Assembly (NCBI GenBank): GCA_027729635.1
Contig: JAQCEM010000038.1
Span: 1-19,054 of the forward strand
Reading direction: 5' to 3'
Length of the DNA: 19,054 nucleotides
Source: Casp-actino8 sp001510335
Lineage (GTDB): Bacteria; Actinomycetota; Acidimicrobiia; Acidimicrobiales; Ilumatobacteraceae
The position numbers and the translations under genes were made by a program. Under the pieces are notes generated by a model. It was not told where the DNA came from. It was given only the letters and a program-made list of their open reading frames with translations, and ran no database searches. Positions within the stretch are counted from its first letter, which is position 1; each line of letters opens with the position of its first letter. Shown in pieces: positions 13,275-19,054 of the stretch.

Positions 13275-14810
13275 ATGGCCAATGTTTCTTTCGTACTCAA
13301 CGGGACTGAAGTTTCAGTTGACGCACAAGGAACATTGTTGACCGCATTGCGTGATCACCTGCGAATTCCGTCGGTCAAAGATGGATGTGCGCCACAAGGT
13401 CAGTGTGGATGCTGCACGGTCTGGGTTGATGGGGAACCACGAGTTTCGTGTGTGACTCCTGTGCAGCGAGTTGATGGGCGCGTCGTGACGACAGTCGAAG
13501 GACTTGATGTTGATGTACGTCAAGCATGGGGCGAAGCGATGTGCGCTACCGGTGGAAGCCAATGTGGTTTTTGTACGCCGGGCATCATCATGCGATTAGA
13601 AGCCGGAAAAGATTTGTTGGCCCACATGTGTCGATGCACTGGGTGGCAAACAATTCATGAGGCAGTGCGGGTACGGCGAGGTGAAGTGGTGTTGCCAACC
13701 TCGCTCGAACGCGACCTCAATAGTGCACGAGGGCGAGCCGAGATTGAAGGCCGTGCGCCACAAGTTGTTGGACCACTCGTCGCATTGGGAGCAGGTGGAT
13801 TTGCTGACGATATTGCGCCTCATGATGCACTTGTTGGGGTGCCTTCGACTTCGGGCGAATGGTTTATCGGAGAAACAACTGCAGATGCGCGCCGCGCCGC
13901 CGGAACTGTTCAGGGTCGGAAATCAAGTCTCGGACTTTCATATCCTGTTGATTTTTCCGTCGGCTTCTCGTCTCCTTCGTTCGTACACACTCTGCAAACA
14001 ACATGGGTTGAGCCGGCCTACCTTGAGCCTGATGCAGTGTGGTGCGAACCTAGTGGTAAGCCAGTGGGGCCATTATTAAATGGTGGAGCCTTTGGTGCTA
14101 AGTCCATCACGAGTGACCTAGCGCTTGAACTTCAAGAAGTTGCTCAACGTTTAGCGAATGAACATCAACGTCCCGTGCGGGTGGTGTTGTCGCGAGAAGA
14201 TGTTGTTCGTCGCTCACCCAAGCGGCCACCGATGGCACTCGGTGTTCGCTCTGACGGTAGCGGTGAAGTTTGGGTGGCGCGCACTTCGGGAATCGCTCAC
14301 TTGATCAGTAGTTATGCACCTGATTGGACGTTGCATGAAGTTGATGTTGATGGTCCAGCAACTGCAGTTGAAGTTCGGGCAGCAGGATGGGCTGAAATTG
14401 CGGTGATGAAATCTTCAGTCAGTGCTGTCACGAAATGGGGTGATTACGTAGTTTCGCCCGAAGGTGCTCAAGCTTGGGCGCGCGTTGACAAAGACGGGAT
14501 TCAGGTACGTGTTCAGTGTGGGCGCGTTCTTGATGAGACTGTGCTGCGCTCGTATTGCATTGGTGCTGCGCATATGGCGCTCGGATGGGTTCGGAGTGAA
14601 GGAATTGCTGTCAATGAAAATGGCGAGCCGGTTGATCTCACGATTCGATCTTTTGGTGTGATTCGCGCGGTGGACACTCCAGCGATCGAGATTGAGTTAG
14701 TGGAGAGCGATGACCGTGCGGTGAACGGAAGTGATGCAGTGTTTGCCGCAGTTGCCGCAGCCACCTGGAGGGCTGCTGGATTTCCAGCGCAGTGGCCATG
14801 CCAGCGTTGA
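13275..14810 (+). CDS. Compact [2Fe-2S] ferredoxin-molybdopterin-subunit-like fusion, xanthine dehydrogenase family
   Basis: The 511-residue protein fuses two parts. Residues 1-135 are a complete XDH/CoxS-type small subunit: plant-type [2Fe-2S] cysteines C38, C44, C47 and C59, then the helical domain cluster C97, C100, C119 and C121 (QCGFCTPG, CRCTGW). Residues about 165-500 resemble the large molybdopterin subunit but are less than half its usual 700-800 residues. Recognisable islands are GGFADDI (174-180), EPAYLEP (246-252), NGGAFGAK (269-276), RPVRVVLSRED (299-309), GRVLD and WVRSEGIAVNENGEPVDLTIRSF (438-460, quoted in part). The loop before FGAK is shortened, and the C-terminal KGxGE with the catalytic Glu is replaced by VNGSDAVFA. 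No FAD subunit is present. It may be a non-catalytic or electron-transfer derivative. The start is the first ATG. Confidence 0.8.
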   Translation: MANVSFVLNGTEVSVDAQGTLLTALRDHLRIPSVKDGCAPQGQCGCCTVWVDGEPRVSCVTPVQRVDGRVVTTVEGLDVDVRQAWGEAMCATGGSQCGFCTPGIIMRLEAGKDLLAHMCRCTGWQTIHEAVRVRRGEVVLPTSLERDLNSARGRAEIEGRAPQVVGPLVALGAGGFADDIAPHDALVGVPSTSGEWFIGETTADARRAAGTVQGRKSSLGLSYPVDFSVGFSSPSFVHTLQTTWVEPAYLEPDAVWCEPSGKPVGPLLNGGAFGAKSITSDLALELQEVAQRLANEHQRPVRVVLSREDVVRRSPKRPPMALGVRSDGSGEVWVARTSGIAHLISSYAPDWTLHEVDVDGPATAVEVRAAGWAEIAVMKSSVSAVTKWGDYVVSPEGAQAWARVDKDGIQVRVQCGRVLDETVLRSYCIGAAHMALGWVRSEGIAVNENGEPVDLTIRSFGVIRAVDTPAIEIELVESDDRAVNGSDAVFAAVAAATWRAAGFPAQWPCQR

Positions 14811-14811
14811 C

Positions 14812-15045
14812 TTAACCCCAAAATTTGGTGGCCGCAAAGAAGGGACTGTTGATGGTAAAAATCGCTGAAATCATCACCATGTAGTTCTTGCGGAACATTT
14901 GATGCATCTCAGTTCTTAGTTCGGCGATTTCCGTCTTCAAGTCGTTGTGGACCTCATTGATTTGAAGCTTAAGAAGTGCGTCATGAGGCTCGAGGTCGGT
15001 CTTTGTTGCGACGTCTTCCCAAACGCTGGTCGGTGAAAGTGTCAT
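14812..15045 (-). CDS. Small coiled-coil protein with C-terminal hydrophobic segment, hypothetical
   Basis: This 77-residue protein is not assignable to a named function. After VATKTDLE there is a heptad-like helix (INEVHNDLKTEIAELRTEMHQ) suited to coiled-coil pairing, then a hydrophobic C-terminal segment (YMVMISAIFTINSPFFAATKF) that may anchor it in the membrane. This layout is common in small actinobacterial proteins with DLKTE/ELRTE repeats. I chose the ATG at 15045 because a strong AAAGGAGG lies about 11 nt upstream; a GTG at 15087 in the same frame would add 14 residues but would place that ribosome site inside the gene. It converges with the preceding gene, with one base between stops. 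Confidence 0.6.
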   Translation of the reverse strand: MTLSPTSVWEDVATKTDLEPHDALLKLQINEVHNDLKTEIAELRTEMHQMFRKNYMVMISAIFTINSPFFAATKFWG

Positions 15046-15222
15046 CAGCGTGTCTGCCTCCTTTCGACCAAATTTTTCGTTCGCCACTAGTTACAAGTCT
15101 TGTCGTTTGCTCTCGTCAATTGAAATTCGGATGCCTTTCAGTTGTTCAGTCAATGAGGTGTGGCAATCAGAACTCACATAGCGGTGAGCCAAGTGGCGAT
15201 TTTGACAACTAACATTCGGGGC

Positions 15223-15747
15223 ATGGCAAAAACTTCCGCACCTAAGCCCCTCGGTCCGTATACCCCTGTCGTTCGCGCTGGCGATTGGGTGATTGTGTCA
15301 GGCCAACTTGGCATCAAAGATGGTGTCTTGGTCCCCGGCGGTGTCGCTGGCCAAACCACACAGGCCGTGAAGAACCTCAAAGAGCGTTTGAAGGAGGCCG
15401 GGGTCAGCATTCATGACATCGCCAAGACCTTGTGCTTCTTGACCGACATGGACACTTTCGCCACGTTTAACGAGGCATATGTCGCCGGCTTTGATGGAGC
15501 CCGTCCGGCTCGTTCGACGATTGGCGTCGCGGCGCTTCCATTTGGTGGAGCAGTCGAGATTGAAGCCTGGGCATATAAGCCACTCGCGCCCGCCAAAAAA
15601 GCGACCGAGAAAAAGGCTCCCGCGAAGAAAGCTGCGGTAAAGAAGACGGCGACCAAGAAGGCCGTTGCGAAAAAGGCGCCGACAAAGAAGTCGCCAGCCA
15701 AAAAAGTCACCGCCAAGAAGTCGGCAACTCGCCGCGCCAAGAAGTAG
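15223..15747 (+). CDS. ridA: RidA-family imine/enamine deaminase with lysine-rich tail
   Basis: Residues 1-120 of this 174-residue protein are a RidA (YjgF/YER057c/UK114) domain: GPYTPVVRAG, VSGQLG (26-31), PARST with R97 (equivalent of E. coli R105, which binds the substrate carboxylate) and VEIEAWA with E114 (E120). RidA trimers hydrolyse reactive enamines such as 2-aminoacrylate released by PLP enzymes. From residue 122 a basic tail of about 53 residues repeats a Lys-Lys pair every five residues, like histone H1 or the C-terminus of mycobacterial HupB; ordinary RidA proteins end near residue 130. The tail may bind DNA or RNA. The start is the ATG at 15223; TAACAT 7 nt before it may be a -10 box. 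A PLP decarboxylase lies two genes downstream. Confidence 0.88.
   Translation: MAKTSAPKPLGPYTPVVRAGDWVIVSGQLGIKDGVLVPGGVAGQTTQAVKNLKERLKEAGVSIHDIAKTLCFLTDMDTFATFNEAYVAGFDGARPARSTIGVAALPFGGAVEIEAWAYKPLAPAKKATEKKAPAKKAAVKKTATKKAVAKKAPTKKSPAKKVTAKKSATRRAKK
15595..15735 (+). repeat. 15-nt tandem repeat encoding KK pentads in the RidA tail
   Basis: Lys-Lys pairs occur at residues 125, 130, 135, 140, 145, 150, 155, 160 and 165, with Arg-Arg at 170. This is an exact five-residue (15-nt) register with Ala, Thr, Pro or Val between. The codons vary (aaa/aag and different Ala/Thr codons), so the period is kept at protein level rather than as a perfect DNA repeat. Confidence 0.85.
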
Positions 15748-15756
15748 GTTTTGATC

Positions 15757-15912
15757 ATGCCCGGTGCAGTGATTCTCATAATCGTCCTTCTCGGATTTCC
15801 CATCATCTTTGGTCTGTCAATGGCGGGATTGGCGGCGTTGCTTGGTCATCTGTTGTGGAAAGACGGCGAAATTCGCAACGAGGGCAGCGAACTGCTCGAT
15901 CTCAACACCTGA
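15757..15912 (+). CDS. 51-residue single-pass membrane peptide
   Basis: This short frame begins 9 nt after the ridA stop. Residues 4-27 are strongly hydrophobic (AVILIIVLLGFPIIFG, then SMAGLAALLG), followed by a charged tail, HLLWKDGEIRNEGSELLDLN. The topology suggests one transmembrane helix with a short cytoplasmic C-terminus. An AGAAGTAGG-like purine run overlaps the end of ridA and can serve as its ribosome binding site. The function is unknown. The tight spacing before and the 38 nt after it support an operon with ridA and the decarboxylase. I judge it real because of a clean start, spacing and hydrophobic pattern. Confidence 0.65.
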   Translation: MPGAVILIIVLLGFPIIFGLSMAGLAALLGHLLWKDGEIRNEGSELLDLNT

Positions 15913-15950
15913 CGCTGTTGACTGCGTCAGTCGTCGGCGAAGGCTGACTC

Positions 15951-17357
15951 ATGGTTGGAATGCACACACCCGACGCTGAAATGGCTCGGCTTGCCAGCAA
16001 AGCGCTGTTGTATGCGATTGACCGTATTCGTGTTGACCCGCCGCCGTTGGGTGCGCCGCGACCCTATGAAGAATTACTTGAGGCGGTTGGACAGACGATT
16101 ACCAAAGAGGGAATAACCGGGGCCGAGGCTTTACGGCTTTTCACTGAAGTTCTCGCACCCTCGTCGATTTCGGTTGACCATCCAAAATTTCTGTCTTTCG
16201 TTCCAGGCGCACCGACTGAGGCGTCAATCATTTTTGACATGGTCGTTTCGGCCGCCAGTATCTATGCCGGATCGTGGCTTGAAGGTGCGGGCGCAGTCTT
16301 TGCCGAAAATCAGGCGCTGCGATGGATTGCTGATTTAGCGGAATTCCCAGCATCAGCTGGTGGAGTATTTGTCAGCGGCGGAACCGCCGGAAACATGTCT
16401 GCTTTGATTGCAGGTCGTCATTGGTGGCGTTCGCGCAATGAAGGTCGTCATAACCACACGCGTGGACTCATCATCGCATCCAAAGGTGCACATTCGTCAG
16501 TCGCTCAAGCGGCTCGGGCGATGGATGCTGATGTGTTGTTAGTACCAGCCGATGAACGTGGTCGTTTAGTGGGTACAGCACTTCGCGCAACAATTGATGC
16601 CATGTCGCAGGTTGATCGTGATCGTCTTTTCGCAATCGTTGCAACATGTGGAACCACAAATATCGGTGTGATTGACGAACTATCCGTAGTCGCCGATGTC
16701 GCACAAGAACTCAACGTGTGGTTTCACGTTGATGGTGCTTATGGCGCTGCTGGTTTATGCGCGCCAAGTGTGCGACACAAGTACATCGGAATTGAACGAG
16801 CCGACAGTTTCATTGTAGATCCGCATAAATGGTTATTTGGGCCATATGACAGTTGTGCGTTGATTTACCGCAATGTTCATGATGGACCTCGGGCCCACAC
16901 GCAACATGATGAATACTTAGACGTTTTGCACTGCGAAGTTGATGAAACGCAATCTTGGCTTGAAATGAATCCAGCCGATATGGCTCATCATCTCAGTCGT
17001 CGAGCGCGCGGCTTGCCATTGTGGTTTAGTTTGGCGACGCACGGAACTGATGCGTATGCCGATGCTGTTGAACGAACGCTGAAGGTAACGAAACAAGGTG
17101 CTGAAGAAATTCGTTCGCGCCAATACCTTGAATTATTGCTTGAACCTGATTTGAGTATTTTGGTATTCCGACGTCTTGGTTGGACTCCCGAGGACTATCA
17201 GCGTTGGAGCGACCAACAGTTGTATTCGGGCGAATCGTTTATTGTTCCGAGTTCATGGAATGGTGAAACTGTTCTGCATTTTTGCATTGTGAATCCGCTT
17301 ACCCGACGACAGCATCTCATAGAAATTCTTGATTCATTGGCTCCGGAGGAATCGTGA
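15951..17357 (+). CDS. PLP-dependent group II decarboxylase (aromatic-L-amino-acid decarboxylase family)
   Basis: This 468-residue fold-type I PLP enzyme has the family layout: FSGG-like VSGGTAGN (141-148), H181 in SKGAHSS stacking on the cofactor, HVDGAYG (259-265) with D261 binding the pyridine nitrogen, and VDPHKWLFGPYD (289-300) with Schiff-base K293. The family decarboxylates aromatic amino acids (Trp, Tyr, DOPA) or glutamate and related acids; the substrate cannot be assigned from these residues. The start is ATG 15951; a second ATG three codons on is a possible alternative, and no strong ribosome site is seen. Its TGA overlaps the GTG of the next gene by 4 nt (GTGA), so the two are translationally coupled. 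The ridA upstream would fit clearing reactive PLP by-products. Confidence 0.88.
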   Translation: MVGMHTPDAEMARLASKALLYAIDRIRVDPPPLGAPRPYEELLEAVGQTITKEGITGAEALRLFTEVLAPSSISVDHPKFLSFVPGAPTEASIIFDMVVSAASIYAGSWLEGAGAVFAENQALRWIADLAEFPASAGGVFVSGGTAGNMSALIAGRHWWRSRNEGRHNHTRGLIIASKGAHSSVAQAARAMDADVLLVPADERGRLVGTALRATIDAMSQVDRDRLFAIVATCGTTNIGVIDELSVVADVAQELNVWFHVDGAYGAAGLCAPSVRHKYIGIERADSFIVDPHKWLFGPYDSCALIYRNVHDGPRAHTQHDEYLDVLHCEVDETQSWLEMNPADMAHHLSRRARGLPLWFSLATHGTDAYADAVERTLKVTKQGAEEIRSRQYLELLLEPDLSILVFRRLGWTPEDYQRWSDQQLYSGESFIVPSSWNGETVLHFCIVNPLTRRQHLIEILDSLAPEES

Positions 17358-18736
17358 GTAATTCAGAGAACATGGCAGATCTATTAATCGAAAATGCGTT
17401 GGTCGTTGCGACAGTTGACGACACTCGCCGCGAACTTAAAGGTGGTTGGGTTGCAATCACCGATGGTTTGATCAGTGGGGTTGGCTCATCATTGGACACG
17501 AAGCCGAGTGCTCGAGAAAAACTCGATGCAACTGATTGTTTGGTCACTCCAGGTTTAGTGAACACTCACCACCACATGTATCAAAACCTCACTCGTGCCT
17601 ATCCTCCAATGACAGATAAGCCGTTGTTTGGTTGGTTGCAATCGCTATACCCGTTGTGGCGAGCTATTGACGAAGAGGCCGTCTATGTGAGTGCATATGT
17701 TGGGCTCGCCGAACTCGCATTATCTGGATGTACAACCAGTACTGATCATCTGTATCTGCATCCTCACGGGGCAGGCGATTTATTGACTGCCGAAATTCGC
17801 GCTGCTCAAGAACTTGGTATGCGTTTTCACCCGACGCGTGGATCAATGTCACTGTCACAAAAAGATGGGGGCTTGCCACCTGATGACATCGTGTCAAACG
17901 ACGACGAAATTTTGGCTGCAAGCCAATTGGCCGTCGAGCGTCACCATGATCGCTCGTTCGGTGCAATGGTGCGGGTGGCATTAGCTCCATGTTCGCCGTT
18001 TAGTGTCACCGAAGATTTAATGATGCGCTCGGCCGAACTTGCTGAAAAGCTCGATGTGCGTTTGCATACCCACTTTGCAGAAAACGCTGAAGATGACGAT
18101 TTTTCTATTGCGACTTTCGGTTGTCGACCAATGGAATATCTCGAACGCACGGGCTGGTGTTCAGATCGCACGTGGGTCGCGCACTGTGTCATGCCTAATC
18201 ACGATGAGGTTCATCGTTTGGGTGCTGCAGGTATTGGTGTGGCGCACTGTCCAAGTAGCAACATGATTTTGGCTTCAGGTATTTCTCCTGTTGTTGAGTT
18301 GCGGGCGGCTGGAGTGAAAGTTGGACTAGGCGTTGATGGTTCATCATCGGCCGACTCAGCATCAATGTGGCTTGAAGCTCGCCAAGCGATGCTGCTCGCG
18401 AAATTGCGTAATGGTGCCAGTGCCGGAACGGCGCGAACATCTCTTGAAATCGCTACCCGAGGTGGCGCGGGTTGTTTGGGTCGCGAAGGCGAGATTGGTG
18501 AGATCAGGATTGGTGCAGTTGGTGACATCGCCGTCTGGTCGTTGACCGGACCTTCGTTTGCCGGGGCGATCGCTGATCCGGTTGAAGGTTGGTTACGTTG
18601 TGGTCCGGCGTCGGCCAAGCACACCGTTGTTCATGGGCGAGTCGTGGTGCGCGATGGCCAATTAACCCATCCCGCACTTGATGACATGTTGAAGTCACAT
18701 CATTCCATTAGTTCACGTATTCAACAGTTGTCCTGA
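17354..18736 (+). CDS. Amidohydrolase, probable 8-oxoguanine deaminase
   Basis: This 460-residue member of the amidohydrolase superfamily has metal ligands H72 and H74 (NTHHHMYQ), H240 (HTHFAEN), H277 (AHCV) and D328 (GVDGSSS), with general acid E243. The segment HHHMYQNLTRA followed by LFGWLQSLYPLW is characteristic of the 8-oxoguanine deaminase/hydroxyatrazine hydrolase branch (as in Pseudomonas PA0142) rather than of classical guanine deaminase or cytosine deaminase. It would convert 8-oxoguanine to urate plus ammonia in the cytosol. The start is GTG 17354, overlapping the decarboxylase stop, with GGAGG (17345-17349) 4 nt before it; an in-frame ATG at 17372 is the alternative. It is followed after 12 nt by a HAD hydrolase, perhaps a nucleotide or sugar phosphatase in the same operon. 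Confidence 0.82.
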   Translation: MSNSENMADLLIENALVVATVDDTRRELKGGWVAITDGLISGVGSSLDTKPSAREKLDATDCLVTPGLVNTHHHMYQNLTRAYPPMTDKPLFGWLQSLYPLWRAIDEEAVYVSAYVGLAELALSGCTTSTDHLYLHPHGAGDLLTAEIRAAQELGMRFHPTRGSMSLSQKDGGLPPDDIVSNDDEILAASQLAVERHHDRSFGAMVRVALAPCSPFSVTEDLMMRSAELAEKLDVRLHTHFAENAEDDDFSIATFGCRPMEYLERTGWCSDRTWVAHCVMPNHDEVHRLGAAGIGVAHCPSSNMILASGISPVVELRAAGVKVGLGVDGSSSADSASMWLEARQAMLLAKLRNGASAGTARTSLEIATRGGAGCLGREGEIGEIRIGAVGDIAVWSLTGPSFAGAIADPVEGWLRCGPASAKHTVVHGRVVVRDGQLTHPALDDMLKSHHSISSRIQQLS

Positions 18737-18748
18737 AAAAGGTTGAAC

Positions 18749-19054
18749 ATGAAACAACTGGCTGCAGTTCTTTGGGATATGGATGGGACCATTGTCGACA
18801 CTGAGCCGTATTGGTTTGCTGCCGAATTTGAGATTGTTGAAATGCATGGCGGTCAATGGTCAACTGAGCACGCTCGTGCGTTAATTGGTTCTGATTTACT
18901 CGATTCAGGTGCGTATATGCGCGAGCACGGTGGGGTCGATCGCGAGCCCGCCGAGATTGTGGAGATGTTGCTTGATCGAGTAGTGGCTCAACTGCGCGCC
19001 GAGATTCCGTGGCGTCCAGGTGCTCGCGAATTGTTGGCAGCGGTGAATGGCGCA
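18749..19054 (+). CDS. HAD-superfamily hydrolase (partial, beta-phosphoglucomutase-like)
   Basis: The first 102 residues are present and the rest lies beyond the right edge. The HAD motif I nucleophile is clear: VLWDMDGTIVDTEPYW with D10 and D12. The following helical cap with TEPYWF, GSDLLDSG and a PWRPGARELL segment (88-97) places it in the beta-phosphoglucomutase/phosphoglycolate phosphatase-like group. Motifs II-IV are not in view, so phosphatase versus mutase is open. AAAAAGG lies 6 nt before the ATG, and the 12-nt gap to the deaminase suggests cotranscription. Confidence 0.9.
   Translation, partial: MKQLAAVLWDMDGTIVDTEPYWFAAEFEIVEMHGGQWSTEHARALIGSDLLDSGAYMREHGGVDREPAEIVEMLLDRVVAQLRAEIPWRPGARELLAAVNGA

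Noticed and set aside
15046..15222. TTGACG at 15114-15119 (minus strand) as a -35 for the coiled-coil gene
   Set aside because: No acceptable -10 hexamer is found 16-18 nt downstream, so I did not call a promoter.
15411..15806. Minus-strand frame rich in Phe/Ala that looks like a membrane protein
   Set aside because: It is the complement of the Lys-Lys repeat tail of ridA; the hydrophobic pattern is produced by reading aag/aaa codons backwards.
15920..15932. Inverted repeat GACTG-N3-CAGTC before the decarboxylase, considered as a terminator or operator
   Set aside because: A 5-bp stem with no T-run and no second copy is too weak, and the genes on both sides look cotranscribed.

Overview
The window looks like a mid-GC (about 50% by eye), gene-dense chromosomal segment of an actinobacterium, most likely an Acidimicrobiia-type aquatic lineage. 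The support is a mycoredoxin-like glutaredoxin (a mycothiol-linked family), an Mrp ATPase without the usual CxxC, a tRNA without an encoded CCA, a histone-H1/HupB-like lysine tail on a RidA protein, and many genes that appear to lack 5' leaders. The lineage is an inference; there is no rRNA or marker gene here. I see no insertion sequence, CRISPR array, phage gene or origin.

Layout. 1-2672: a methyltransferase running off the left edge (minus), then on plus a small four-helix membrane protein, a secreted SGNH-domain lipoprotein and a mycoredoxin. 2677-4794 (minus): an HSL-family esterase followed by an SsuD-type alkanesulfonate monooxygenase. 4924-10602: a sulfide/persulfide and copper block. 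It holds a CstB-like persulfide dioxygenase with three rhodanese-type domains (minus), tRNA-Lys, a collapsed 40-codon glyoxalase (VOC) remnant, a plus-strand operon of an ECHDC3-like crotonase, CopZ and CopA, and a convergent CsoR/CstR-family repressor. 10663-12305: divergent Mrp and A-type Fe-S carrier genes sharing a compact promoter. 12318-15045: a Tat-type lipoprotein with a thioredoxin-like C-terminus, a compact fusion of a [2Fe-2S] subunit with a reduced molybdopterin-subunit-like domain, and a small coiled-coil/membrane protein. 15223-19054 (plus): a run of ridA with a Lys-Lys pentad tail, a 51-aa membrane peptide, a PLP decarboxylase, an 8-oxoguanine-deaminase-like amidohydrolase and a HAD hydrolase cut by the right edge.

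The most coherent system is a persulfide-responsive regulon. The repressor keeps the two cysteines of the CsoR/CstR family but has Gly where copper sensors have His. The same inverted repeat (TACCC-N4-GGGTA) lies in the same register within the 17-bp spacer of two promoters, its own and that of the persulfide dioxygenase/rhodanese gene about 4 kb away. The copper genes between them carry no such site. Other notable points are recurrent TANNNT-N6-start promoters that predict leaderless mRNAs, convergent gene pairs separated by 1-12 nt, the RidA tail, the compact xanthine-dehydrogenase-like fusion, and the in-frame glyoxalase deletion remnant.
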